From positions 38,146,659 to 38,210,658 of the forward strand of contig NC_089232.1 of assembly GCF_963924675.1 (NCBI RefSeq): DNA of 64,000 nt, read 5' to 3'. This stretch comes from Phocoena phocoena. Lineage: Eukaryota; Chordata; Mammalia; Artiodactyla; Phocoenidae. Made by a program: the position numbers and the translations under genes. The notes under the pieces are model-generated. The model ran no database searches. It was not told the DNA's origin and saw only the letters and a list, made by a program, of their open reading frames with translations. This document shows, piece after piece, positions 12,520 to 24,387 of this stretch; position 1 is the stretch's first letter; every line of letters begins with the position of its first letter.

Positions 12520-12965
12520 TGTATTAGTTATCTCCACTGAGTTACAAATTATACCAAATCTTAGTGCTTTCACATACACTTATTATCTCACAGTTTCTGA
12601 GGGTGAGGAGTCCATGCTGCAACCAAGGTGTGTTGGCCTCAGGTCTGCAGTCTCATCTGGAGGCTCAACTGGGGAATGAGCCAGTTCTAAGCCCATTCGT
12701 GTGGTTGTTGGCAGGATTCACTTCCTTCAGGGCTGATATACTTAAGGCCTCATTTCCCAGTTGGCAGATGGCCAGAGGCCACTCTCAGTTTCTTGCCACA
12801 TAGGCCTGTCCAACTTGCTCCATTAAAACTACGAAAAGAGAGAGTTTGCTAACAGGAAATCATTTATAACCTAATCATGAAAGTGACACTCAGTATCTTT
12901 GCCGTATTCTACTGATTAGAAGCAAGTCACTAAGTTTAGACACTTGGAGTCTCCTCCAAGAAGAA
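12520..12965 (-). mobile_element. Old mammalian LTR-like repeat
   Basis: Reads TGTATTAGTTATCTCCACTG ... TCTCACAGTTTCTGAGGGT ... GTGGTTGTTGGCAGGATTCA ... 'gccgtattctactgattaga'. This is a widespread mammalian LTR in reverse orientation. I recognise the sequence but cannot name the subfamily safely. Confidence 0.6.
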
Positions 12966-13439
12966 GCTCATCTCCAGATTAATTTTCTGTCTTCCTCCAC
13001 TGGCAGGGACACTGGACAGGATACAACCTGGCTGGTTGGCCTACAAGGTAGGGCAGAAATTAGGAGTGTCTCATCTACTGTGACCATAGGCAGGGCTGGA
13101 GATTAAATGCCAGACTCCAGTCAGATGTCTCAGGCTGAGATTCAGGTCTCAAAATGAGTCATTAAATGCAGGACTGGGACAGATATCAAAGCTAAGAGCA
13201 GAGGCAAATGGGAGTTGGAGGACTGGACAAGAAGTGATCCAGGTAGTCCTTGAGGTAAGTGACTGCCACCTGTGGCCAGGTATTTACTATCTTCAGGTTA
13301 TCCTTGTGTAGGCAGTCTGAGTCCATGTAAGGGGCCAGGATAGGACAGAGAGAAAGGACATAATAAATAGTTAGCCAGAGGGGAGAGGAGTGAAATAGGT
13401 GAAGGAGATCAAGAAGTACAAACTTCCAATTACAAAAAA

Positions 13440-14250
13440 AATGAGTCATGGGGATGAAATGTATGGTGAGGGGAATACAGTCAATAATAATATAATAACT
13501 TTATATGGTGAAAGATGGTAACTAGACTTATGTAATGTATAGAAATAATGAATCACTATGTTGTGCACCAGGAACAAATATAGTGCTGTACGTCAATTAC
13601 ACTTCAAAAAACAAACACAAATAAACTCATAGAAAAAGAGATCAGGGGCTTCCCTGGTGGCTCAGTGGTTGACAGTCCGCCTGCCAATGCAGGGGACGTG
13701 GGTTCGTGCCCTGGTTCGGGAGGATCCCACATGCCGAGGAGCGGCTGGGCCCGTGAGCCATGGCCGCTGAGCCTGCGCGTCCGGAGCCTGTGCTCCGCAA
13801 CGGGAGAGGCCACAACAGTGAGAGGCCCGCTTACCACAAAAAAGAAAAGAAAAGAAAAGAAAAAGAGATCAGATTTGTAGTTACCAGAGGCAGAGGATGG
13901 GGGAAGACGGAATTGGATAAAGGTGTCAAAAGACATAAACTTCCAGGTATAAGATAAATAAGTACTAGGGATGTCATGTACAACATGATTTTTATAATTA
14001 ACATTGCTGTATGTTACATATGAAAATTGTTAAGAGAGTAAATCCTAAGAGTTTTCATCACAAGGAACAAATATGTTTTTTCTTTTTCTTTTATTTTGTA
14101 TACATATGAGGTGATGGATGTTCACTAAACTTATTGTGGCAATCATTTCATGATGTATGTAAATCAAATCATTATGCTGTACACCTTAAACTTATACAGT
14201 GCTGTACATCAATTATATTTCAACAAAACTGGGGAAAAAAATCAGGTGAC
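13440..14250 (+). mobile_element. Old L1 3' end, split by a SINE
   Basis: Sense L1M 3'-UTR wording on both sides of the SINE at 13646-13859 ('ggtgaaagatggtaactaga', 'gttaccagaggcagaggatg', 'aatcattatgctgtacacct'). Two copies of a 'tacagtgctgtacatcaatt'-type ending suggest two merged or duplicated 3' ends. Confidence 0.8.
13646..13859 (+). repeat. CHR-type SINE, short class, in an L1
   Basis: Head GGGGCTTCCCTGGTGGCTCA. Its tail mutated to (AAAAG)n. Perfect 14-bp target duplication GAAAAAGAGATCAG at 13632-13645 and 13860-13873. Confidence 0.95.
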
Positions 14251-14302
14251 ACCCCCCCATCAAAATAAAATAAAATAAAAAATAGACTTAGCAACTGTGT
14301 GG

Positions 14303-14674
14303 AGAGAGAACAACAAATACCACCTGATATCACTTATAATGTGGAATCTAAAATATGATACAAATGAACTTATTTACAAAACAGAAACAGACTCACAGAC
14401 ATAGAAAACAAATTTATGGTTACCAAAGGGGAAAGAGGGTGAGGGAGGGATAAATTAGGAGTTTGGGATTAGCAGATACAAACTACTATATATAAAACAG
14501 AGAAACAAAAGGTCCTACTTACAGCACAGGGAACTATATTCAGTATCGTGTAATGAAACTAATGGAAAAGAATATATATATATATATATATAACAATCAT
14601 TTTGCTGTACACCAGAAATTAACACAATATTATAAATCAATTACGCTTCAATTAAAAAAATAAAAAAATAAAAA
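14303..14674 (+). mobile_element. 5'-truncated L1 with target duplication
   Basis: Sense L1 3' end ('aaaacagaaacagactcaca', 'ttatggttaccaaagggg', 'gcacagggaactatattcag') with an A-rich tail. Flanks GACTTAGCAACTGTGTGGA (14284-14302) and GAGTCAGCAACTGTGTGGA (14675-14693) are target duplications that have diverged at two sites. It contains a (TA)n run at 14572-14592. Confidence 0.88.
14572..14592. repeat. (TA)n microsatellite
   Basis: About ten TA units inside the L1 3' end. Confidence 0.9.
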
Positions 14675-14763
14675 GAGTCAGCAACTGTGTGGAACAAACA
14701 CTCCCCTACTCTTTCTCCCTTTCCTCTCTGGGGACATTTTGCTTGTTATACTACCTTTTCTTC

Positions 14764-14900
14764 CTTCAACAAATATTACCTTGTTCATCTATTCATTCAT
14801 TCAACAACTGTCTATTAAGCTCCTATTATGGACAAGATACAGAGGTAAACACAACAGATACCTGCCCTCAGAGGACTTTTCACCTACTTTCATGTGAAAA
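14764..14900 (-). repeat. L2 3'-end relic, copy 1
   Basis: 'attcattcattcaacaact', 'aagctcctattatggac' match the reversed L2 3' end. A second, similar copy lies 257 bases further right. Confidence 0.65.
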
Positions 14901-15020
14901 CTGAGTGGAAGAGAACAAAGATTAAACTCAAATTAAATCAGTCAATCTGGTTAGTAAAAAAGTCTTAGGAAAAACACTTGGGAAACTTATCTATTCACTC
15001 ACATACATCTTCTATGGACA

Positions 15021-15147
15021 AATATTACTATGTTTCGTATATTCATTTATTCAACACCCACCCTTTGAGCTCCTGTCATGGGCAGGTACAGAGGTGAACA
15101 GAACAGACATGCCTCTGCCCTGTGGGTGTGGATGGCAGACTACGTGC
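15021..15147 (-). repeat. L2 3'-end relic, copy 2
   Basis: 'ttcatttattcaacaccc', 'gagctcctgtcatgggcagg', 'acagaggtgaacagaacag' are reversed L2 wording. Homology to copy 1 extends into the same preceding ACAAATATTAC, which suggests a local duplication. The relic may continue after the SINE to about 15600. Confidence 0.65.
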
Positions 15148-15165
15148 AAAGAAACCAGTGCTCTG

Positions 15166-15465
15166 GGCTTCCCTGGTGGCACAGTGGTTAGGAATCCGCC
15201 TGCCAGTGCAGGGGACACGGGTTCGTGCCCCGGTCCGGGAAGATCCCACATGCCGCAGAATGGCTAGGCCCGTGAGCCACAACTACTGAGCCTGCGCGTC
15301 TGGAGCTTATGCTCTCCAACAGGAGAGGCCACGACAGCGAGAGGCCCACGCACCGCGATGAAGAGTGGCCCCCGCTCGCCGCAACTGGAGAAAGCCCTCG
15401 CACAGAAATGAAGGACCAACACAGCCAAAAATAAATATTAAATTAATTAATTAATTAAAAAATAA
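15166..15465 (+). repeat. CHR-type SINE, intermediate class (300 bp)
   Basis: The head and middle match the short class, but the sequence continues past CCCACGCACCG into GATGAAGAGTGGCCCCCGCT and ends in (TTAA)n-like tail. A perfect 18-bp target duplication AAAGAAACCAGTGCTCTG is at 15148-15165 and 15466-15483. Confidence 0.95.
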
Positions 15466-15483
15466 AAAGAAACCAGTGCTCTG

Positions 15484-15958
15484 AAGCCAATAAAGTGGAG
15501 GAACAGGACAGCAGGCACCAGGGACTCAGGGACGGACAAGACAGAACCGGCCTCATCCTGGGTGCACACCTAGTCTAACAGGGTGACTGATGGGAAAGCA
15601 GCAAAGTGACTGAGCCCAGAGACCGTCAGCCCTTTGCCCTGACTGCACCCCTGATTCCAAGCAACCAGCTCACGGCCAGGCAGGGGTCTCACAGCATCAT
15701 GGAATCACAATTACAGAATTTCAACATCAGAAGAGGCCTTAGGCCTCTGTCTCCAGAACTGGGAAGGAATGTATGGACAACTGGGGGGAAACATTAAAAG
15801 GACACGTCTAGTGGGCAGTAACCGTCGTAGAGCCCAATGTGTCCGTTACTGGTATTGGGGGAACAATGTGAGTCAATTGATTTGGTCTGTTTTGTGCAAG
15901 ACTTGGAATTGAGGCCCTGCCTTACCATTTTTCCCCCTTAAAATTTGGTGAAATTTAT
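15484..15958. other. No gene seen
   Basis: Possibly the remainder of the L2 relic up to about 15600, then unassigned DNA. Confidence 0.4.
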
Positions 15959-16205
15959 TTTTTTTAGTAGCAACTTTATTGAGATATAACTCACATACCA
16001 CACAATTCACCTTTTTGAAGTGTACAATTCAATGGTTTTTATTATACTCACAGAGTTGTACAACCATCACCACAATGAATTTTAGACCATTTTCATCTAA
16101 AGAAACCACATACTCCTTAATAGTCACTCCCCATTTCCCTCCTCCATCACCTCCAAGCCCTAGGCAATCACTAACCTGCCTGACCTTTTACTGCCTATTT
16201 GAAAT
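15959..16205 (-). repeat. Old L1 3'-UTR fragment
   Basis: Reversed L1M 3' end: 'ctttattgagatataactca', 'gtacaattcaatggttttta', 'gttgtacaaccatcaccaca', 'cactccccatttccctcc'. Confidence 0.9.
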
Positions 16206-18842
16206 GAAAAGGTCACATGCTCTGTGAGCCTCAGTTTTTTTCACCGACTAACACATCTTCTCCGTGGCCACACACCTTCATCAACAAACACTGTGGGTCT
16301 GTGAGTAGAACCCCAGGCTCTGCACAGTGGGGCACCAGGGTGGGGCTGGGGTCAGACTCTCAGAAGACAAAACCTGAGTTAGGTGGCCCATGGAGGGAAA
16401 TATATCTCTGGACAGTGGGGTCAGAGGCCAAAGGGCAAATACAAGCTCAGGGCCGGGGACCTGGGCAGAGATGCCACAGCGCTAGTGGCATTTCCTGGGA
16501 CAGTGATGGCCTTGCATGTCCTCCTCTGGCAGGCCCAGGGAGACAGTCCCACAGCGAGGTAAAGCCCTTACACTTTGGAGTCAGACGCCCCAAGTATAAG
16601 TTCTGGGTCCTGACTTGCTGGTTGTGTGAACTTGAGTTGACATAACTTCTTAAGCCTCGCCTGCCTCAACTGTGAACTGAAGGAGGAAACCGGGACTGGG
16701 CTCAATGGATCACATCTCACAGATGCACTGAACTCCCCTCCCAGCAGCCAGAGCACTTTGCACCCAGCGGCAACACAGTCACACCCTCCAACAGGCCCAG
16801 AGGTCTCGCCTCCCCACGCCTGCCAACACCAAGCACACTTTCAGGAATGGTCACATCGATTATGAAAGCAGGGGATGGTTCCAACCTCCGCAGCTGTATG
16901 CTGTCCAGCCCCAGCTCGCTCAGGCCCCGGAGAGTCCTGTGCAGCTTGGAGCACAGAACCTTCTAATGAGCACCCACCCACCTTCCCCTCACAGCTGGTA
17001 CCAGCTGCTCGTTACCCCACTGCAGCTGCCAGGGTCTCCCTCATCTGACTGTGAGGCCCCTTGGGGGTACCCTCACCCCACACACTGGCTGTAGACGCAG
17101 CTAAGCACCTCCCCCTCCCCAATCTTCTCCCAGCCCACCAGCATCTTCTTCTCCTAAGGAACTGGATTTTACACACGCACACACTCACGTGAGTGCACAC
17201 ACGCCTCTTCCTTTTCTTTTTTTGGCTCTTCACATGTCAACCAGAGCTAACACTTATAAACTGAGCCTATAAACTTGACCCTGAAAGAGAAGCTGTAAAC
17301 TCTCTCATCCGGGGATCTCCAGACTGGCGCTGAACACACGCTGGGAGAAAGGAGATTACTTCCTACTCCCTGCTGCCTGCTTCCTAGATCTTTCCATCCA
17401 GATTCTTTGGCCTAAGACAAGTACATCAACTCCCATCCCCAGCTGCCTCCTGGGAGAAATCGACCTGAAATTGGGTGCCTTGGTGTAGGAATCTGGAGGC
17501 ATCCACAGCTGGGCTCAACCTAGAACTCAGGGAAGGAACTAGGCTTCTTGGCGTCAGCCAGGACCAAGAAACCCAACCCCGACGAGCTTGAGAGGAAAGG
17601 AACGCATTGACTCACATAGCTGGTAAGGGCAGACGGTGGACGTGGACCCAGGGCTCAAACGCTACCATGTGTCACCATCGCCCTTTCCACCCCCGCTTCC
17701 TGCTTCCACACGAGTCGCCCTTGTTTGTTTCCTCTGCCGATGGGAAGCTTCATGAAGAGAGTCAGGGAGCTGGCCGGGCAATTCCATCAGCCCCGAAGAA
17801 GAGCACCCCTCTCCCAGCGCTGGGAGGACTCCCGCGGGTCCTGATTGGTCACATGCCCAACCTTCCAGTCCCGGGGCTCAGTCTGTTTCCAGAAGGAGGA
17901 TGGAGAAAAGTGTGCTGCAGGCAAAAACAGTAGCTACAACAGTCCTCTGCATGGCAGCTATTTTCAAACATGCAAAACTTCATCTCTGTGTCAAAATAGA
18001 GCCCGAGTGCTCTAAAGTACGGGAAGAGTCTGGGAGGCTGAGAAGGCTGCCAAGAAAAGCCATTCTGCAAACAAAACTGTGTGTGCTAGAAGGACAAGGA
18101 ACCTCCTGGAAAGCAGTTTGTAGCAGGCTTCCTTGAGAGCACTGGCATCTCCTGACCTTGGCTGAGGAGCCCCTGCTCTCATCTAGGTGGAGCCAGCGTT
18201 GCTTTACTTGGGCATTGTGCAGGAAGGGAGGGCTCAGGGCTCCCTCCACCCCTGACCCTCCCCCTTAGAAGGACCCCTGAAGGTGGCTCAGAGCAGCAAC
18301 CCACCACCTCGCTGGAGAAAACTCTACCACCTTCTATAGAAGGAGGTCTGCCTCTGGCTCATTCCTGCTTCAAGGCCTCAGCCAGGTGGGGTCTCCTTCA
18401 TCCTGTCCCTGCAGGTCCACAAGGAGTGTGACGGTGGGTCCTCGGGTTCTGGTCCAGACTTCCACCGTGAATGATATGAGCCAGCCGGCCTCCCCAGCCA
18501 AGGCCCCCTCTAAAGTAAGCACATCCCACAGAGACATTGAGCACTCCTCCTGTTAGCAGGCTTCCCCCTCACCCTGGAGTAAAAATAGGCTCTTGCCCCG
18601 CCCCGACCCCCATGTGCCAAGAGGCCTCCAGCTCTTCTGTGCCCTTCCTGAGGCCACAGACAGGAATGAATGTCTTTTGAATGAGAAAGCCAACCCCAAT
18701 GTGAGGAAGTGACCAGTGCAGGTTGGATCAGCAGGGTATGCAGAGGATAATGAAGGGAACAGTAAAGGTAGCCAACACCAGAGGAAAACCAGGGACAGAA
18801 CTGGGATGGTGGCAGCAATAAAAGTGATGACGAAAAAAACAA
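16206..18842. other. GC-rich unique DNA, no gene recognised
   Basis: Higher GC than its surroundings and free of CHR SINEs. Contains a MIR at 16562-16700 and a 14-bp perfect palindrome with a CACGTG core at 17182-17195. Open frames such as 16217-16645 and 17607-17933 show no domain or family resemblance. Confidence 0.5.
16562..16700 (+). repeat. MIR fragment
   Basis: 'ctttggagtcagacgcccc', 'gtgtgaacttgagttgac' follow the sense MIR order. Confidence 0.65.
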
Positions 18843-18935
18843 CAGCTATATTCCTTGAGCACTTACTACACGCCAGGCCTTAAGTGCTTTAGATGCATTA
18901 ACTCAGTCATTTGTTAGCTTTAAATGTACAAATGC
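18843..18935 (-). repeat. MIR fragment
   Basis: 'gagcacttactacacgccag', 'taagtgctttagatgcatta' are reversed MIR 3' wording. Confidence 0.75.
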
Positions 18936-18999
18936 CCTCCAAGATATTTCTTAACTACAAAGAGAAAGTACCTTACAGAGGAGAAACCAGGTTAAACAA

Positions 19000-19530
19000 A
19001 GGTTAAAATTGCCAGGAATGGGACATATTGACACCAGGAGCCCCCAACAGGATGCACTGAGGACAAAACACCACCTCTGTGGTATTCTTGCCAAAAATAC
19101 AAAACCTCATGCAAATCGTGAGAAAACATCAGACAAGCCCAAGTTGAAGGACATCGTACAAATAACGAGTACACTTCAAAAAGATTAAAGTCAGGAAAGG
19201 CAAGGAAAGGTTTAGAAACTAATAGATTGCAGAAGGCCAAGGAAAAATAACTACATGTAATGTGGGACCTTGAACAGGAGTCTAATGGACATTAGTGGAA
19301 AAAACTAGTAAAATCCCCATAAGGTCTGTAGTGTAGGTAATAGAATTAGAGCAGTACTGATTTCCTGTTGTTGGTTGGTTGATATTCATTTTGATCGTGA
19401 TGTGGTTATGTAAGACGTTAACGTTAGGGAAAGTTGGGTGGACATATATGGATACTCTCTGCTCTACAACTTTTCTGGAAACAAAAAATTAATTCAAAAT
19501 TAAAATTTTTAAATTATTTTTGAATTTCAA
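19000..19530 (+). repeat. Probable old L1-type 3' end
   Basis: 'ggtctgtagtgtaggtaata', 'gtggttatgtaagacgttaa', 'ctctacaacttttctggaaa' and a terminal A/T-rich tail match a common mammalian interspersed repeat that I believe is an L1M 3' end. The class is uncertain. Confidence 0.5.
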
Positions 19531-22162
19531 GTTTTCTAAGTGCAAGATTCCCCAAACAAATCAATCCCATCTCAGAAGAATAACTTATAGGGTTGGTCTA
19601 CCGGCAATGAAAAGTGCCCAGACTTTGAGTAAAGCAGAAAATATTTTGTTTGCCATATTATTAAAACTCTGCCACAGGCGAGTTTTTTAAATTGTTATAA
19701 TAGCTCCTATTTGTTGAGCAGGTACTCAGTTGCAGGGACCGTGCCAGCTCATTCCAATAAGCACCTCTGCGATTTCTGGAAGTGTGACCAGCAAGACAGG
19801 CCATGAAACGCCCCTCCCCCGCCTCATGGGCCAGCGGGCTCTCCATGGGGTTGTGCTGCATCTTCTGTTCATCTTGTTCTCCAATCCAGCAGAACGCCAT
19901 GAGTGAGAAGTTTCTCTAGCTTTTCTGACCATGCATCACAGCCCCTCCCCTCTTCTTCATTCCTTCCACAGTGACTCACTCTGGGAGGCTTTCGAAATCA
20001 AATAAATAAAGGCATTTCCCACCAACTCTAAACCCGACAACTTTAGCCCTCAATACTCATTTCTTACATCCCACAAGAGGAAAAATACATGTGAGATTAC
20101 TGCTATTTAAGAGGTTCGGGATTGCCCAGGTCTGATCGTTTTCTTGGTTCTTTTCTCCTTGTGCCTCTCTGGGGTTCTCCCATCTCACCAGCCAGGAGGA
20201 TAAGAGCAGACCAGAGGCCACACAATTTGCAATTCTGGTTCCTGACTGACTGTCGCTTCAGTGTGCTGGGCCTCAAGGTTCTGATGGGCAGTACAGACAG
20301 GACTTGAGCCTTGTTGCCATTCTGGACCGTGGTACCTGTTGTCTGACCCTGGGTCTCTGCACAGTGAGGTTTCCTGCTAGGCCCCTCCAAGCCTGCCCCT
20401 TGGCTAACTTTGCGACGTGCCAACAAAATTCTGTTTCCATCCTCTTCTCTACCCACAGACTGGAAATAAATCATCCAGTGATTGGTTAACATGTCATGAC
20501 TGTATCCCACTTTGCAATGAGGTGGGGCAAGTGGGAAAAGGCATTCTGAGCCCAGTGCCTTGAACCCTTGAACGAGAGGAGAAGAGTCCAGAGGGCCACT
20601 GATTCAAAGGAGGCAAGCGCCGGGCCTTTGTCCAGGGAGAGCTTGGGTAGGACCAGACCAAGGCGAGGAAGGCCTGGCCACCTCCCTCCTGCCCACTCAG
20701 GAATTTTGGGCAGCTGAAGGGGTGCTACCTGGGCAGGGCTGGGTGTCTGTGAACAAGCCACAGAGCCCCCTTCCCTGGGCCAGCCCTCACTCCCACCCCA
20801 CCCGTCAGTAGCTGCTGCACAGGGGACAGCATGGAGGACAGGGCAGGGGGAGACAGCTCTGGCCCAGGCCCTTTCAGGCCAGTTCCCGTTGTCACCACCA
20901 GGATAATAAAGACTAACAAGGGGTGGAAGGAGAGGCCTCGTGCCAAGGCAGTCAGAGGAGGGTTGAGGGTGCTTTGAGGGGGAGCACAGGGCAGATACCG
21001 ACAAGGACAAGGCAAGGTAGCAAGTGCTCTGCCCCGACAACAAAGGAACTGACCTTGAATACTAATCTTCTTCCTTGATCGGAGGGGCATTCAAACATCC
21101 ACCACGCTCCTGGGCAACCCAGAGCCACTTGGAGGGGAACTGAAGGTCTGCACCCGACCCCTACCTGCCCCAGAGGTAAAAGCATTCAAAGAGACCAGGA
21201 GCCAAGGGACAGTCCTTTTAAGTCAGGGGAAAATTTACCGTAGAAACCATAAAATGGAACCCCTCCCATTTTGTAAGGCCTCCCCCAGACCTGGGGCCTC
21301 AGAGACCCATTTCCCCAGGATGGGGGGTGGGGGCAGGGGGGACATCTGGGGGGTCTGACTGTGACCCTAAGTCTATAAAGTGGACAAGGGTGACCCCGAG
21401 AGTGTGCTCGGCTTCAAGGCAGATCTGTCCCTACAGGGAGAAGCCAGGTAGGCAGGTCCTGCAGAGGAGGAACTGAGTGACGGGCAGGAGGGTGGCAGAG
21501 GAGGAGAGGTGGGCAAGAAATGAACTTGGAAGGTTTCCCATTGGTTTCTTCACTGGAGGTAGACTGAAGAGTGGGGTTCAGTGGTGGGAATACTGGGGAG
21601 CGATGCAGCAGGAGGACCCTAAGGGAGAGGCCCGGCAGGAGGCTGTGGGAGCAGCGTGGGCAGCTCAGAACCAGGGAGCTGACAGGATGAAGGAGCAGAG
21701 GATTTTGCGGTGGCGCATATGGGTGAGGAGTGCCTGTCGCACAGGGTGGGCAGGAGAGCGTGGGGTGAAAGGCCGCAGAGGTCAGGGGCTAGGAGGAACA
21801 GCCTGGGGACCCCAGTTCAGAATAGAGCGCGGTCAGAAGCGCTGGCCTCCTCCCACCACTAAAATCACCTTGAAATGACAATAAGGGAGACAAAAATGAA
21901 GAAAGCCAAGGCAGCACTGGCAACGAACAAGGTACCAGCAACAGAAAGATTTCCTCTCGGAGATGGAACACACAGAACTGTATTAACGGACAAACAAGAA
22001 GGAAAGCACAGTCCAGAACATGAACGAGAAAACGCTGCAGGGGATACGTGGCCGGCCTTCCCATGGGAGCCCCACAGAAGCTCCCAGGTTCGAGGAAGCA
22101 ATGGAGGTGATTTGACTGAGGGCCTGGCTGCACACCATCTGGACCAGTACTGCCCCCCACCA
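19531..22162. other. GC-rich, SINE-free DNA, no gene recognised
   Basis: Contains a G-run cluster at 21322-21353, a TATAAAG-like motif at 21374-21380 and a purine-rich tract at 21430-21800. Long open frames (20486-21043 minus, 21477-21878 plus) have no recognisable motifs and look compositional. Confidence 0.5.
21322..21353 (+). other. Potential G-quadruplex
   Basis: Four runs of 6, 5, 6 and 6 G separated by loops of 1, 2 and 6 bases on the + strand. The motif is strong; folding in cells is inference. Confidence 0.6.
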
Positions 22163-22216
22163 AACACACACACACACACGCACACACGCACGCACGTGCA
22201 CACACATATATACACA
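22163..22216. repeat. (CA)n microsatellite with CG interruptions
   Basis: CA repeat broken by several GCACG units, then a short ATATAT segment. Confidence 0.95.
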
Positions 22217-23752
22217 AGTTGGGTGAGCATGAGCTCAGATGCTTACATGCTAGGAAATGTTCCCTGAACTGAGCAGAGATGCAGTATGTGGGTTGGGAGA
22301 AGCTAAGCAGAACACCCCAAACAAGCCCAGAGCAAAAAAGGTTAAGGCAGCTCCAGCTTCTGGTGTCAAATCTACCTGTTTCCCACCTGCTCAGCCCCTG
22401 AAAGGACATCGGCCTAAACCAAGACACACACGCATACAAACCCTCACTCCAAATGCAGGGAAGTGGCCTTTTGGGTGAATAGCCTTGAAAAAGAAATCCT
22501 TCTCAGGAACTTATAAAGTCAGTTCAATCCTTCGTTCACAAAAATGGCAAATAATCACTTAATATTCTCTTCATAATCAAGCCCTTAGAAAATCTGTGGA
22601 TTATCAAAATAAAAGTCTAATTTATTTTCTTATAGGAAGTCATTGCATCCATAAAGAATAGGCGGCTATGAAAAGAGGAGTATTCAGAGAACAAGATATT
22701 GCTTTGGAAATTTTTTTAAAAAGTAAAAGACAGAGCCAAAATAAATAATTTCTGTAAAGGGCTAAGTAATAGAACAGTTATGACTGAAAACTAAATTGTT
22801 TCTGTCATGGACTGTAATGATAGTTACAGCACAACCCTAATCTACTCAAAATCATAGCACACTTGAATGTCTCAATAGAACTATTACAAAAAATAGCCCA
22901 GCCCCTCCCCCCCACCAGGGATGGAGGAGGGGTCCTTCTGACGCAAGTTTTCTGGACTGTTCTTCAGAGATACCCCAGGGGCTGAGCTCCAGTTCCATGG
23001 TACCTGTTGGCTTAACACACACTCTTATTGGCTGTCTGCCTTCCCAACATCACTTCACCATGGACCATGCACCTGCATTTCCCAAAACACTAACTTGACC
23101 TAGAATCCTCCTCTTTAAGATCTGTTTCTGGAAGAACCCCAACCAAGGGTAGGATAATATCTTTTTATTTTGATATAATTATTTTAAAAGAAGAGGTGGT
23201 TGAAGTTGGTATCAGGATCAGAGTTACTGATGGCCTTTCAATAGAATGGTTAGGAAAGCCAATTTGGGGAAGGGCTTGGATGATGAGCTAGAAGAGAGTG
23301 TTAGTTGAAGACAGGCTAGCAATGGGCTGTATACAGGATGGTAGGATTCCAGAGCAATGAGTGAGCCCATGCTGACACTGAGGATGCAAGTTCTTCATGT
23401 GGCCGGCTTACTGCTTGCGTAGGATGAAAGAGCATTTCCCTGATACAGGGCAGCTGTCGGGAAGCTGCAAGCACCATTGTTCAACCGCCTGGCCCCTGAC
23501 TTCGAAATAAGCCCTTGGATTACAATCAAATTAAAAACTCTACTTCTGCTGCTTCAGCGCAATCAATACATTCCCTTTCACAATGCACAACAGACAGGAA
23601 GAAACAACTGCCAAAGCTCAGAAGCCACTACTATGGTTGCTTGGGTGAAAATTCCTAAACACAGATTAAAGTGAGAGAAGCAGGAAATAAACCCAAACAG
23701 GGCTCCATCTTTCAAATAAAGCTAAATGAGGCTTCATCTTTCAATTTAAGGG

Positions 23753-23755
<3 letters not shown>
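22217..23755. other. No gene seen
   Basis: Unassigned intergenic DNA. The part at 22970-23340 may be an old LTR or MaLR relic but I cannot place it. Confidence 0.4.

Positions 23756-23782
<27 letters not shown>
23756..23782. repeat. (AC)n microsatellite
   Basis: About 13 uninterrupted AC units. Confidence 0.97.
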
Positions 23783-23786
<4 letters not shown>

Positions 23787-24022
23787 TGCAGTACTTCAAT
23801 TATTCTAAGATGTAATATTTCATTTTTTAACACCCCCGCAATTGAGGCATATTGTACAATTGATACAAATCGTATTGGGCTTTTTAGTGGTATATAAAAA
23901 GTACTGAATCTTACAATTAATAAATATGGAATTTCATGTGATGTGAACAAACAAGATTTTAGGGCCTCCTTAAAGACAAAAGTGCCTCATTCTTGGCCTC
24001 TACCTTTCAAGATATTAAGGGT

Positions 24023-24374
24023 GGGCTTCCCTGGTGGCGCAGTGGTTAAGAATCCACCTGCCAATGCAGTGGACATGGGTTCGAGCCCTGGTCTGGGAAG
24101 ATCCCACATGCCATGGAGCAACTGAGCCCATGCACCACAACTACTGAGCCTGCGCTCTAGATCCCGCGAGCCACAACTACTGAGCCTGCAAGCTACAACT
24201 ACTGAAGCCCGCACGCCTAGACCTTGTGCTCCGCAACAAGAGAAGCCACCGCAATGAGAAGCCCGTGCACCACAGTGAAGAGTAGCCCCCACTCACCGCA
24301 ACCAGAGAAAGCCCACGCACAGCAATGAAGACCCAACGCAGCCAAAAATAAATAAATAAATACATTTATAAAAA
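24023..24374 (+). repeat. CHR SINE, long class (about 350 bp)
   Basis: Head GGGCTTCCCTGGTGGCGCAG, several 'cacaactactgagcc' modules, ending GCAGCCAAAAATAAATA. Target duplication AAGATATTAAGGG / AAGATACTAAGGG at 24009-24021 and 24375-24387, differing at one base. Confidence 0.95.
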
Positions 24375-24387
24375 AAGATACTAAGGG

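Noticed and set aside
20486..21043. 185-codon minus-strand open frame
   Set aside because: No motif, no family resemblance and no promoter or splice context; the composition fits GC-rich non-coding DNA.
21789..22439. 216-codon minus-strand open frame
   Set aside because: It runs through the CA microsatellite (Cys-Val-Cys repeats) and has no recognisable content.
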